The position numbers and the translations under genes are program-made. A stretch of DNA of 64,000 nucleotides, taken from contig JARGFM010000006.1 in the NCBI GenBank assembly GCA_029210725.1, positions 1 to 64,000 on the forward strand, written 5' to 3'. Positions within the stretch are counted from its first letter, which is position 1, and every line of letters starts with the position of its first letter. The stretch is from Bacteroidales bacterium (GTDB lineage: Bacteria; Bacteroidota; Bacteroidia; Bacteroidales; GCA-2748055). The notes under the pieces are model-generated. The model saw nothing but the letters and a program-made list of their open reading frames with translations, had not been told where the DNA came from and did not search any database. Positions 1 through 8,381 of the stretch are shown one piece after another.

Positions 1-306
1 CTGGTCTCCTCTTCTATGGTCATCAAGGTCGATTTTGATCTGACTATGTCAATACTGGCCAACAATCTGTACCGATTACTTGCTTTGCAACTGGAGCGAT
101 ACGAACATCTTTCTGTTCAGAGCCTCTATGATAAGTTTGTTCTCAATGGTGCTGATGTCATTATCCAGGAAGATGCAATCACAGTACAGCTGAAGAAGAA
201 AAGAAATCTCCCCCTGATACTGGAGGTAATGCAAACGTTTTCCCGCCAGAAATACCCCTGGCTTGATGGTAAGAATGTTATTTTTGAAGGAGCAACATAC
301 TCGTAA
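1..306 (+). CDS. C-terminal end of a transposase-like protein (cut by window edge)
   Basis: The reading frame is already open at base 1 (L-V-S-S-S before the first Met at 16) and runs to a stop at 306, so only about 100 C-terminal residues are visible. The text (K-V-D-F-D-L, then a helix followed by a short basic beta-rich tail) resembles the end of DDE-type transposases common in Bacteroidota; this is recognition by eye, and no DDE residues lie in the visible part. It marks the left end of the accessory region. It could instead be an unrelated hypothetical protein. Confidence 0.45.
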   Translation: MVSSSMVIKVDFDLTMSILANNLYRLLALQLERYEHLSVQSLYDKFVLNGADVIIQEDAITVQLKKKRNLPLILEVMQTFSRQKYPWLDGKNVIFEGATYS

Positions 307-399
307 ATAAAAATACGGGCGATTGTTTACCGTGAAAATCTATGATAATTCATAAATTTAGCATTAAAGTATTTTCTGATCAGGCCGCTTATGTGAGTG

Positions 400-960
400 A
401 TGAAGTTATTTATAAAAAATATGGTTTGTATTCGTTGCCAAATGGTAGTGAAAACCGAGCTTGAAAAACTTGGTATACCTTATATTGATGTTAAAATTGG
501 AGAGGTAAATACGAAAGAGGTAATTCTCAGGGATAAACTGGATCAATTGGACCTGGCAATGAGAGAAACGGGATTAGTGTTAATAGAGGATAAAAAAAGT
601 ATCCTGGTAGAGAAGATTAAAGTTACAGTCATCGAACTTGTGCATTATACAGAGGACCAGATCAAGACAAATCTTTCAGATTACCTGAGCGAGAAGCTCA
701 ATTACGATTATACCTATCTGGCCAACTTGTTTTCGGAAGTTAAGGGAATCACCATCGAAAAATTCTATCTGACTCATAAAATTGAAAAAGTCAAGGAACT
801 CATCGTCTATGAAGAACTTAATCTCTCCGAAATAGCGTACAAACTTCACTACAGCAGTGTTTCACACCTTTCGAACCAATTCAAGAAATTTACAGGACTT
901 ACTCCTTCACACTTTAAAAATCTAAAAAACAAGAACCGGAACACCCTGGAAGATGTGTGA
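400..960 (+). CDS. AraC-family transcriptional regulator with HMA-like N-terminus
   Basis: The protein has about 186 residues. The C-terminal half (about residues 88-178) is an AraC-type double helix-turn-helix; the stretch LNLSEIAYKLHYSSVSHLSN (141-160) followed by QFKKFTGLTPSHFK is the second helix-turn-helix and family signature. The N-terminal about 70 residues, starting MKLFIKNMVCIRCQ, resemble a ferredoxin-like heavy-metal-associated fold with a CxxC pair (residues 11-14 counted from the GTG codon). A GTG at 397 directly precedes the ATG at 400; I chose ATG. There is no large sugar-sensing domain as in classical AraC. Inference: it may bind the bipartite sites at 956, 4877 and 10454; whether the CxxC binds a metal is unknown. 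Confidence 0.85.
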   Translation: MKLFIKNMVCIRCQMVVKTELEKLGIPYIDVKIGEVNTKEVILRDKLDQLDLAMRETGLVLIEDKKSILVEKIKVTVIELVHYTEDQIKTNLSDYLSEKLNYDYTYLANLFSEVKGITIEKFYLTHKIEKVKELIVYEELNLSEIAYKLHYSSVSHLSNQFKKFTGLTPSHFKNLKNKNRNTLEDV

Positions 961-1020
961 ATAATGTAAGGAATATCTTTAATAATATAACAATCAGCTG
1001 CCTGGGTTGGGATACCTTTA
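956..1020 (+). promoter_or_regulatory. Bipartite operator plus -7 box, copy 1 (cupin gene)
   Basis: TGTGAATAATGTAA lies at 956-969, overlapping the end of the AraC gene. A second, weaker half (AATATAAC) ends at 991. After 21 nt comes TACCTTTA (1013-1020), a Bacteroidota -7-like box. The same layout recurs at 4877-4941 and 10390-10454. The two half sites start 21 bp apart, about two helical turns, as is usual for AraC-type proteins. The target would be the cupin gene starting at 1041. Confidence 0.6.
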
Positions 1021-1040
1021 CCTGCATATAAACCAAGCAA

Positions 1041-1391
1041 ATGAAATTTCTTGGAATAGAAAAATCACAGGCTCACATTCTGGTTGAATTAATTGAATAT
1101 GTCCCTCATTCGGTTGTATCCAGAATCATTTCTCAAAAAATAACCGGAAGTATTACTGCTATAGCTATTGATTCGGGTGAAGCAATGGAGGAGAAGATCT
1201 CCCCATTCGACACGTATATTCAAATCATTGAAGGCGAATCAGAAATTGTTATTGACAATTGTTTAACGATCCTGGTAAGCGGTCAGGCCATCCTGGTACC
1301 CGCACATGCTACTAATTTGATCAGGGCCAATAATCCTTCAAAAATGGTAATAACTGTAATTAAAAGCGGCTATGAAGGGATAACTATCTAG
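1041..1391 (+). CDS. Small cupin-domain protein
   Basis: The 116-residue protein is one beta-rich cupin-like domain: G-E-A-M-E-E at about 52-57, then S-P-F-D-T-Y-I-Q-I-I-E-G-E-S-E, and later G-Q-A-I-L-V-P-A-H-A. The first motif lacks the usual His-x-His metal ligands, so metal binding is doubtful. No signal peptide is seen, so it is probably cytoplasmic. It is preceded by the shared bipartite promoter at 956-1020, which suggests stress- or signal-dependent expression (inference). The substrate is not predictable. Confidence 0.7.
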   Translation: MKFLGIEKSQAHILVELIEYVPHSVVSRIISQKITGSITAIAIDSGEAMEEKISPFDTYIQIIEGESEIVIDNCLTILVSGQAILVPAHATNLIRANNPSKMVITVIKSGYEGITI

Positions 1392-1425
1392 CAATCCATG
1401 ATTCGAAAATGTAAAAATTCTGAAT

Positions 1426-1551
1426 ATGTCTAAAGAAAAAGAAAGCAGGAAAAACAGCAAAAAACCAGCTGTAAAAAACCTGAAAGAGAAGAGAGCGGCA
1501 AAAGCTGCCAAACGCACAGAAAAAAACAGCGAAAGTAAATTTAAAATTTAA
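1426..1551 (+). CDS. Small lysine-rich protein (41 aa)
   Basis: An ATG at 1426 opens a 41-codon frame ending TAA at 1549-1551. The product begins MSKEKESRKNSKKPAVK and is almost entirely Lys, Arg, Ala, Glu and Ser, with no membrane segment and no Cys. Similar short basic proteins are common in Bacteroidota, usually unannotated. It sits between the cupin gene and a glycosyltransferase gene on the same strand. A nucleic-acid or ribosome-linked role can be imagined from its charge but nothing shows it. Confidence 0.5.
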   Translation: MSKEKESRKNSKKPAVKNLKEKRAAKAAKRTEKNSESKFKI

Positions 1552-1570
1552 AGAAAAAACCAGCTGCATA

Positions 1571-3805
1571 ATGAAATATGCTTTTATTGGCACATACCCA
1601 CCCAGGGAATGTGGTATTGGTACATTTACCAATAACCTGCTTGATTCAGTTTTACATTTTAAAAAAGCAGTAAAGGGAAACTACGAAGGGTTTGTGGTGG
1701 CAGTGAACGATCATGGCCTGACCTATGATTATCCTCAGGAAGTAAAGTTAATCATCAGGCAGGAGCATCAGGAAGATTACTTAAAAGCTGCAAAGTATAT
1801 TAATGTAAGTGGTGCAGATATATGTATTCTTCAACATGAATTTGGAATTTATGGAGGGCAAAACGGTGTATACATCCTTCCCTTGCTGCACCGCCTGGAG
1901 ATCCCTCTGGCAGTAACCCTGCATACCATACTCAAAACCCCTACATACAATGAAAAGGCCGTGATGCAGGAAATTGCAAAAATGGCCCAGAAGATCATTG
2001 TGATGAGTCTGAAAGCCATTGAATTTCTCGTTGATATCTATGATGTGCCCCGGGGAAAAATTGCTTTGATAGAGCATGGAGTACCGGATATTAAGTTTAA
2101 CCCGGCGAAATCAAAGGAAGAATTCAAACTGGGCAGTAAAAAAGTATTGCTCACCTTTGGATTTATTGGCCGGAATAAAGGAATTGAAACAGTCATCAAT
2201 GCCCTGCCCGATGTGGTTCAGAGGCACCCGGATGTGAAATACATCATTTTGGGGAAAACCCACCCCAATGTATTAAGGCATTCAGGCGAAGAATACCGTA
2301 TATTTTTGATGCGGCTGGTGAAAAAACTTCAATTGGAAAATCATGTGCTGTTTTTAAATCAATTTATTGATGTACAGGATTTATTCAAGTATCTGTCGGC
2401 AACAGATATTTATATCACACCCTATTTAAATGAATCTCAAATCACCAGCGGCACACTTTCCTACGCTGTCGGAGCCGGCGCAGCCGTACTGTCGACCCCA
2501 TACTGGCATGCCGCAGAACTGCTGGCCGACGGAAGAGGAAGACTGTTCGACTTTGCGGATTCCGGGCAGCTATCTTCCACCATTAATGAACTTCTGGATC
2601 ATCCGGAAGAGCTGGATAGTCTGAAAAAGACGGCGCTTGAATATGGAAGAAATTTTACCTGGCCGAAAACGGGAGAGGAATATGTTAAGCTTTTTACTGC
2701 CATTCTGGAAAAAGAATATTTGCCGGTAGAAAAGAAAGACACAGTACTGGATTTTCTTATCCTTCCTCCCTTTTCACTGGTCCATATCAATCGTTTAACA
2801 GACGACACAGGTATCATCCAACATGCAAAATATGGCATCCCGAACCTGAAAGAAGGGTACTGTCTGGATGATAATGCAAGGGCCCTGCTTATGGTCCTGA
2901 TGGCTTTTCGCCAGATGAAAAACGACAGGGCTCTTGAACTCTCCCCCATCTATCTGAGTTACATCCACTATATGCAGAATCCGGATGGTACCTTCAGGAA
3001 CTTCATGAGTTTTAACAGAAACTTTCTCGACAAGGTGGGTTCCGAAGATTCCTTTGGAAGGACCATCTGGGCATTGGGGTATCTGCTTGGCAACGCGCCC
3101 AATGATGCCTATTTTCAGGCAGGAGGAGGGATCTTCTTTAATGCTGCACCCAATTTCGAGAAGCTAAAATCCATCAGAGGCATAGCCAATGCCATGATTG
3201 GCATTTGTTACTACCTCAAAACCAATCCCTCTGATGATTCCATGACCGAAAGGCTAAGAAATATGGCTTTCACATTATTAAAACACTACCGGGAGAATGA
3301 ATCGCCCGATTGGAATTGGTTTGAAGCCTTGCTGGCATACGATAACGGAATTTTACCGCTTGCGCTTTTGCATGCAGCAGGCATACTGAATGATGAGCGG
3401 GTTACCGAGGTGGCTATTGCTTCCATGAATTTCCTGACCACCCATACCTTAAAAGATGATTACCTGTCGATTATCGGAAACGAAAAATGGTATAAGAAAG
3501 AAGGCGAACGGTCCGTGTTTGCTCAGCAACCCATCGACGCCATGGCCATGGTGTTGATGTATCATCAGGCTTATCATCTCACCAAAGACAAAGAATACCT
3601 AAAAAAGCTCTACACTTCGTTTTTGTGGTTCCTTGGTGAAAACGACCTGAGAATGAGCTTATACGATTTTGAAACAAAGGGGTGTTGCGATGGATTTGAA
3701 AGCTATGGAGTGAACAGGAACCAGGGAGCTGAAAGCTCAGTAGCCTATTTAATCTCTCATTTAACGGTTTTGCAGGCCTATGAAGAATTTCACAAGCATG
3801 AGTGA
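1571..3805 (+). CDS. GT4 glycosyltransferase fused to an alpha/alpha-toroid-like domain
   Basis: The protein has 744 residues. Residues 1-385 are a GT-B fold: N-terminal MKYAFIGTYPPRECGIGTF (glycine-rich acceptor loop), and at 288-320 the nucleotide-sugar region NESQITSGTLSYAVGAGAAV with the later H-A-A-E-L-L. Residues about 395-744 are a helical repeat region with motifs YCLDDNARALL (430-440), N-W-F-E-A-L-L-A-Y-D-N-G and C-C-D-G-F-E, which look like an alpha/alpha-toroid of the kind seen in glycoside hydrolases or epimerases. No signal peptide. It overlaps the next GH130 gene by 4 bp, so the two are probably translationally coupled. Inference: both act on the same, probably mannose-containing, glycan. 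Confidence 0.85.
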   Translation: MKYAFIGTYPPRECGIGTFTNNLLDSVLHFKKAVKGNYEGFVVAVNDHGLTYDYPQEVKLIIRQEHQEDYLKAAKYINVSGADICILQHEFGIYGGQNGVYILPLLHRLEIPLAVTLHTILKTPTYNEKAVMQEIAKMAQKIIVMSLKAIEFLVDIYDVPRGKIALIEHGVPDIKFNPAKSKEEFKLGSKKVLLTFGFIGRNKGIETVINALPDVVQRHPDVKYIILGKTHPNVLRHSGEEYRIFLMRLVKKLQLENHVLFLNQFIDVQDLFKYLSATDIYITPYLNESQITSGTLSYAVGAGAAVLSTPYWHAAELLADGRGRLFDFADSGQLSSTINELLDHPEELDSLKKTALEYGRNFTWPKTGEEYVKLFTAILEKEYLPVEKKDTVLDFLILPPFSLVHINRLTDDTGIIQHAKYGIPNLKEGYCLDDNARALLMVLMAFRQMKNDRALELSPIYLSYIHYMQNPDGTFRNFMSFNRNFLDKVGSEDSFGRTIWALGYLLGNAPNDAYFQAGGGIFFNAAPNFEKLKSIRGIANAMIGICYYLKTNPSDDSMTERLRNMAFTLLKHYRENESPDWNWFEALLAYDNGILPLALLHAAGILNDERVTEVAIASMNFLTTHTLKDDYLSIIGNEKWYKKEGERSVFAQQPIDAMAMVLMYHQAYHLTKDKEYLKKLYTSFLWFLGENDLRMSLYDFETKGCCDGFESYGVNRNQGAESSVAYLISHLTVLQAYEEFHKHE

Positions 3806-4740
3806 ACACGCTTATGGTCATCAGCAGATATCCATACAATCCTATCCTCACTAAACATGAAGTTCCTTATCCGGTAGCTACGGTACACAATGCCGCTGTT
3901 ATCAAGCACCAGGATACTTACATCATGATATTTCGTTCCCACAAATTAAACGGAAGAAGCATATTGGGAAAGGCCGTGAGTGATGATGGTTACCATTTTG
4001 AAGTGGACAAAAACCCATTTATGATTCCTGCCCAGCAGGGTATCTTTAAAGAATACGAAGCCTATGGGGTGGAAGATCCACGCATTGTATTCCTGGATGG
4101 TCAATACCTGATTACATATAGCGCTTACTCCAGGCATGGCGTTCGCATCGGACTTGCCAAAACAAAAGATTTTAAAACCATTGAAAGGTTTTCATTGATC
4201 ACCGAATCAGATTACCGGAATGTGGTCATATTCCCGGAAAAATTTGGGGGCCTATATGCCAGACTCGACCGTCCTCATTCGGAGATCTCTCCCTGGTCGA
4301 TTTGGATATCGTATTCACCTGATTTAAAATACTGGGGGGAGTCAAAAATAATTATGAGACCCGTGCAATACCACTGGGATGAGATGAAGATTGGTCCGGG
4401 CGCACCTCCCATCAGAACCCCACGCGGTTGGCTGCATATTTATCATGGTGTTTTCCCAACCATGGATGGATGTGTTTACAGGCTTGGTGCAGCAATTCAT
4501 GACCTGAATGATCCTTCAGAAATCATCGCTGTGGGTGATGACTGGATCCTGCAACCCAAAGAGGAATATGAAATTACCGGGTATGTACATAATGTGGTGT
4601 TTTGTTGTGGTGCAGTTCCTGAGGATGATGGAAGTGTAAAAATATACTGGGGAGGAGCCGACAAAGTAATGTGTGTGGGCACTGCCAACCTGGAAGCCCT
4701 GGTAGACCATTGTCTGGACAATCCGCGTCCTCCCATTTAA
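3802..4740 (+). CDS. GH130 family glycoside phosphorylase/hydrolase
   Basis: The 312-residue protein carries GH130 hallmarks: N-P-I-L near the start, the catalytic-acid region EAYGVEDPRIVF, the Arg-rich L-Y-A-R-L-D-R-P-H, and near the end G-Y-V-H-N-V-V-F-C-C-G. GH130 enzymes are inverting phosphorylases (some hydrolases) acting on beta-mannosides. The start is GTG at 3802 inside the previous stop region; an ATG at 3814 is an alternative. No signal peptide, so it is cytoplasmic. The partner is the GT4-toroid protein just upstream; a second GH130 lies at 10513-11982. Confidence 0.9.
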   Translation: MNTLMVISRYPYNPILTKHEVPYPVATVHNAAVIKHQDTYIMIFRSHKLNGRSILGKAVSDDGYHFEVDKNPFMIPAQQGIFKEYEAYGVEDPRIVFLDGQYLITYSAYSRHGVRIGLAKTKDFKTIERFSLITESDYRNVVIFPEKFGGLYARLDRPHSEISPWSIWISYSPDLKYWGESKIIMRPVQYHWDEMKIGPGAPPIRTPRGWLHIYHGVFPTMDGCVYRLGAAIHDLNDPSEIIAVGDDWILQPKEEYEITGYVHNVVFCCGAVPEDDGSVKIYWGGADKVMCVGTANLEALVDHCLDNPRPPI

Positions 4741-4876
4741 CCGGATCCCCACAAAAAGAAAACTGTCAGGAGGAGTTCCCTTCAGAAGATGGTATAAGAG
4801 GGTCCCGATCTCCCTACTCGAACCTGTCTTGTGACACCCCATCCATATTTATTTGTATATGTGAATGATACTAATG

Positions 4877-4941
4877 TGTGAATGATGTAACTAATACTTA
4901 GAAATATGTAATGGCTCCTTTGATGAATAGCGTGACCTTTG
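4877..4941 (+). promoter_or_regulatory. Bipartite operator plus -7 box, copy 2 (SDR gene)
   Basis: TGTGAATGATGTAA at 4877-4890 is followed by a second half AATATGTAAT ending at 4912; ATGTAA recurs with starts 21 bp apart. After 21 nt comes GACCTTTG (4934-4941), one base from the Bacteroidota -7 consensus TAnnTTTG. A partial extra copy (TGTGAATGATACTAA) lies just upstream. The target is the SDR gene starting at 4999. Confidence 0.65.
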
Positions 4942-4998
4942 TAAGGTGGAATTTTATTCACCACTGTATCGCCAGTTGCGACAAAAAAATCTAAAGTC

Positions 4999-5757
4999 AT
5001 GAAAAGAACAGAAAACAAAGTGGTAATCGTAACAGGTGGCGCATTAGGAATCGGACGCGAAACATGTCTTCTATTAGCAAAAGAAGGTGCGAAGGTCGCT
5101 GTGACCGACATTCTTGACGATGAAGGCCGGAAACTGACTGAAGAAATTACCCAATCAGGAGGAGTGGCAAAATTCTGGCATCTCGATGTCTCAGACGAAA
5201 AGGAAGTTGAAAAAGTGTATAATGAAGTCGTTAAAGAATTTGGGAAAATGGATGCGACTGTAAATAATGCAGGAATTGCAGGTGCCGACAAGCCAACTCA
5301 TGAATTAAGCGAGAAGGAGTGGGATACTGTCATGAATGTGAACGTTAAAGGAGTTTTTTTCTGTACCAAATATGCCATTCCACATATGAAAAAAGGAGGC
5401 AGCGGGAGCATCGTAAACCTTTCTTCAATATATGGCTTAATTGGCGCTGGAGATATTCCACCTTATCATGCATCTAAAGGTGCAGTAAGATTGATGTCAA
5501 AAAATGATGCCCTAATATATGCAAAGGATAATATAAGAGTGAACTCTGTACATCCGGGTTTTATTTGGACTCCCCTGGTAGAAGAATTGGGTAAAAATGA
5601 CAGCAGTTTCCGAAAAAAACTTGATAGTCTGCATCCCATAGGACATGTTGGCGAAGCAAAAGATATTGCCTACGGAATTCTTTATCTGGTATCCGACGAA
5701 TCAAAGTTTGTTACCGGAAGTGAACTGGTTATTGATGGCGGGTACACCTGCAAATAA
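4999..5757 (+). CDS. Short-chain dehydrogenase/reductase (SDR)
   Basis: The 252-residue classical SDR has the nucleotide-binding motif TGGALGIG (about residues 12-19), N-N-A-G, the catalytic Ser (S-S-I-Y) and Y-x-x-x-K (Y-H-A-S-K), and ends with the usual G-S-E-L-V-I-D-G-G. It reduces or oxidises a hydroxyl/carbonyl group with NAD(P); the acidic residue after the second beta strand (V-T-D-I) favours NAD. The substrate cannot be read from the sequence. It is driven by the shared bipartite promoter at 4877-4941, tying it to the stress-like regulon of this region. Confidence 0.9.
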   Translation: MKRTENKVVIVTGGALGIGRETCLLLAKEGAKVAVTDILDDEGRKLTEEITQSGGVAKFWHLDVSDEKEVEKVYNEVVKEFGKMDATVNNAGIAGADKPTHELSEKEWDTVMNVNVKGVFFCTKYAIPHMKKGGSGSIVNLSSIYGLIGAGDIPPYHASKGAVRLMSKNDALIYAKDNIRVNSVHPGFIWTPLVEELGKNDSSFRKKLDSLHPIGHVGEAKDIAYGILYLVSDESKFVTGSELVIDGGYTCK

Positions 5758-5794
5758 TCTTCGTCTAAAAAAACAAATGATCAACTAAAAAAAT

Positions 5795-6262
5795 ATGATT
5801 ATGAAAAATTCAATTTTATTCGTGGCAAGCATCCTGTTTCTTTCTGCAACCATGTTTTCCGCTTGCCAATCATCGGCCACAAAAGTAGATAATGCAAAAG
5901 AAAGGGTACAAGAAGCTGAAAAAGAGTTGACAGATTCAAAAACTGATTTGTATCAAACCAGACTGGATTCTATCAGTGACTATCAGCAATTCAAAAAGTA
6001 CGCTGAGCAGAAAATCATCGACCAGGAGAAATCTATTGCTGAATTTAAAGCAAGAATAGAAAAAGAGAAAAAGGAAAACAAAGCTGATTATGAAAAAAAG
6101 CTGATTGAACTGGAGAATAAAAACAGCGATTTAAAAAAGAAACTGGCGGAATTTACAGATGACAGCCAGGATCAATGGATGTCTTTCAAAACTGAATTTA
6201 ACCATGATATGGATGATTTGGGCAAAGCATTAAAAGATCTGACCGTAGAAAACACCAAATAA
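5795..6262 (+). CDS. Coiled-coil lipoprotein
   Basis: The product has 155 residues. An N-terminal signal sequence ends in a lipobox M-F-S-A-C with the lipidated Cys at residue 24; an ATG at 5801 (MKNSILF) may be the true start. After the Cys almost the whole chain is a charged, heptad-like alpha-helix rich in Lys, Glu and Asp (about residues 30-135), so a long coiled coil is expected. It is probably anchored in the outer membrane facing the periplasm. No enzymatic motif. It lies in a plus-strand run with a glycosyltransferase and an OmpA protein. Confidence 0.7.
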   Translation: MIMKNSILFVASILFLSATMFSACQSSATKVDNAKERVQEAEKELTDSKTDLYQTRLDSISDYQQFKKYAEQKIIDQEKSIAEFKARIEKEKKENKADYEKKLIELENKNSDLKKKLAEFTDDSQDQWMSFKTEFNHDMDDLGKALKDLTVENTK

Positions 6263-6315
6263 TTTCTGATGAACCAGCAAATCCAAACCTGAACAATCAA
6301 AATACTTGATGCACC

Positions 6316-7323
6316 GTGAAAATAGCCATTCTTTCATCGATAGCCTGGAGGACACCTCCCCGGAAATATGGACCCTGGGAACAGGTATCCTCAAACATCG
6401 CCGAAGGATTGGTTGAACTGGGCATCGATGTAACACTATTTGCATCAAGCGATTCCATGACAAATGGCAAGCTGGAATCCGTAATTGAGCTGCCCTATGC
6501 GGAGCACCCCGAGCATGACCCCAAGGTAGCCGAGTGCCTTCACATCAGTCATTTAATGGAACGGGCAGATCAGTTTGATATAATACATAACAATTTCGAT
6601 TTTCTTCCCCTGAGTTATTCCCGGCTGATCAAAACCCCGATAGTAACAACGATTCATGGTTTTTCTTCTCCAAAAATTATTCCGGTATACAAGAAATACA
6701 ATAACACCAGTTACTATGTATCCATCAGTAATTCGGATCGCAGCCCGGAACTCAGTTATACGGCCACTGTTTACAATGGCATTGACGCCAGGGAGTTTAG
6801 TTTCAATTGCGAATCAGGCAACTACTTGCTATTTTTTGGCAGGATCCATCCCGAAAAAGGAGTTGCTGAAGCCATTGAAATTGCAAAGAAATCAAATAGA
6901 AAACTGCTCATTTCCGGTCTGATTCAGGATCAGGAATACTATACTCATAAGGTGGACCCCCACATTGATAATCAGGAAATAATTTATCTGGGCAATTCAG
7001 GGCCCGAAGAACGAAACAGGCTCCTGGGTGGCGCCTTTGCCCTATTACATCCCATAAGTTTTGAAGAACCGTTTGGCCTTAGCGTGGTTGAAGCGATGTT
7101 CTGCGGAACACCTGTAATTGCCTTTAAAAGGGGGGCCATGCCTGAATTGATCCTTGAAGGTAAAACCGGTTTTCTGGTGAATAATGTTGATGAGGCAGTG
7201 GAGGCAGTAAACAGTATTGAGTTTATCAATCGCAGAGATTGCATGGAGTGGGCAAAGGCAACCTTCAGCCGTGAAAAAATGGTGAAAGGCTATCTGGAAG
7301 TATATCAAAAAATACTTCGTTAG
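6316..7323 (+). CDS. GT4-family glycosyltransferase
   Basis: The protein has 335 residues and a GT-B fold: MKIAILSSIAWRTPPRKYGP at the start (the glycine/proline loop of GT4 enzymes), F-F-G-R-I-H-P-E-K-G in the middle, and E-E-P-F-G-L-S-V-V-E-A-M-F-C-G-T-P-V near the end, which holds the E-x7-E pair. The start is GTG at 6316; no ATG is close. No membrane segment. Donor and acceptor are unknown. It resembles small bacterial GT4 enzymes found beside GH130 genes; inference: it belongs to the same glycan pathway as the GT4-toroid protein at 1571. Confidence 0.88.
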   Translation: MKIAILSSIAWRTPPRKYGPWEQVSSNIAEGLVELGIDVTLFASSDSMTNGKLESVIELPYAEHPEHDPKVAECLHISHLMERADQFDIIHNNFDFLPLSYSRLIKTPIVTTIHGFSSPKIIPVYKKYNNTSYYVSISNSDRSPELSYTATVYNGIDAREFSFNCESGNYLLFFGRIHPEKGVAEAIEIAKKSNRKLLISGLIQDQEYYTHKVDPHIDNQEIIYLGNSGPEERNRLLGGAFALLHPISFEEPFGLSVVEAMFCGTPVIAFKRGAMPELILEGKTGFLVNNVDEAVEAVNSIEFINRRDCMEWAKATFSREKMVKGYLEVYQKILR

Positions 7324-7390
7324 AATCATAATATCCTGAAGCACTTTGCTCAGTCATTAGTCTGTTGAACCTAAGCTAAATTATAACAAA

Positions 7391-7834
7391 ATGAAAGCAA
7401 CAAAATTAAATGCGATTACAAAAAATATCCTTTGGGGTATTGTGACTATGCTGATGATATTTTCATTCACATCATGTGCTGTAAATGTTCCATTCTCAAC
7501 AACATCTGTCGCTCCGGCAGCTGAAGGTCAGGTAAAAGTAAAAAGAGACAATAACCTGAATTATTTAATTAAAATAAAAGTGTCCAATTTAGTGGAGGTC
7601 GAAAGACTGAAACCAGCCAAACAAACCTATGTGGTTTGGATGGTTACAGACCAGGAATACATAAAAAATATTGGGCAATTAAATAGTTCTAAAGCCTTCA
7701 TGTCAAAAAAACTGATCGCATCTTTTGAGACAGTATCGTCCACCAAGCCCATCGAAATATTCATTACAGCTGAGAATGATGGAAGTACCGGATATCCCAG
7801 TGATGAGGTTGTATTAAAAACAAACCGGTTTTAA
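7391..7834 (+). CDS. Hypothetical lipoprotein
   Basis: The product has 147 residues. A hydrophobic leader ends in S-F-T-S-C, giving a lipidated Cys at about residue 29. The mature part is a single beta-rich domain with V-V-W-M-V-T-D and I-E-I-F-I-T-A-E, which recalls anti-sigma-factor-like or fibronectin-like beta sandwiches seen in Bacteroidota lipoproteins. I do not recognise a named family. It is 15 nt upstream of the OmpA-domain gene, so the two are probably co-transcribed. Confidence 0.65.
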   Translation: MKATKLNAITKNILWGIVTMLMIFSFTSCAVNVPFSTTSVAPAAEGQVKVKRDNNLNYLIKIKVSNLVEVERLKPAKQTYVVWMVTDQEYIKNIGQLNSSKAFMSKKLIASFETVSSTKPIEIFITAENDGSTGYPSDEVVLKTNRF

Positions 7835-7849
7835 AATAAATCAAAAGAG

Positions 7850-8377
7850 ATGAAGATTCTCGTCATTGGATTTCTGACATTTATTGCATGGTCATCCATT
7901 GCAACTTATACCTATGTATGCAAGATACAAGGATTGTGTGATGAACCGGAGATTATCGAATTCATGGCGGTGACCCAGGAGGGTATCATCGCCGATGAAG
8001 CAATACCTGAGCCTTCCGAGCAGGAAAATGCAACAATTCCGAAAAACCTGGTCATATACTTTGCATTTGATAAATCTGATTTCATTCCTGATTCACAGAC
8101 AGGCAATTATATTCTAAAGTCGAAAGCATATCTGGATCAAAACTTACAAGCCAGACTCCGGATAACAGGCCACACTGATGCAGTTGGATCTGATGCCTAT
8201 AACCAGGCGCTGGGGCATCGGCGTGCACAAAGTGTTTTGCACTATTTTGAAAGTGAGGGCATGACTGCAAGGAATAGCCAAATTGAATCAAAGGGCGAGA
8301 AAGAGCCTGCAGACGATAACGATACAGCTGCCGGAAGAGCAAATAACAGAAGAACCGTTGTAACCATAATAAAATAA
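7850..8377 (+). CDS. OmpA-family peptidoglycan-binding protein
   Basis: The 175-residue protein has an N-terminal hydrophobic segment (residues 1-18) serving as signal or anchor, a short linker, and a C-terminal OmpA domain (about 65-175): Y-F-A-F-D-K-S-D-F-I-P at the start, then I-T-G-H-T-D-A-V-G-S, R-R-A-Q-S-V and the end G-R-A-N-N-R-R-T. The Asp and Arg of these motifs bind diaminopimelate in the cell wall. No beta-barrel is present. It is followed after 4 nt by the repeat membrane protein at 8382. Confidence 0.9.
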   Translation: MKILVIGFLTFIAWSSIATYTYVCKIQGLCDEPEIIEFMAVTQEGIIADEAIPEPSEQENATIPKNLVIYFAFDKSDFIPDSQTGNYILKSKAYLDQNLQARLRITGHTDAVGSDAYNQALGHRRAQSVLHYFESEGMTARNSQIESKGEKEPADDNDTAAGRANNRRTVVTIIK

Positions 8378-8381
8378 AATC

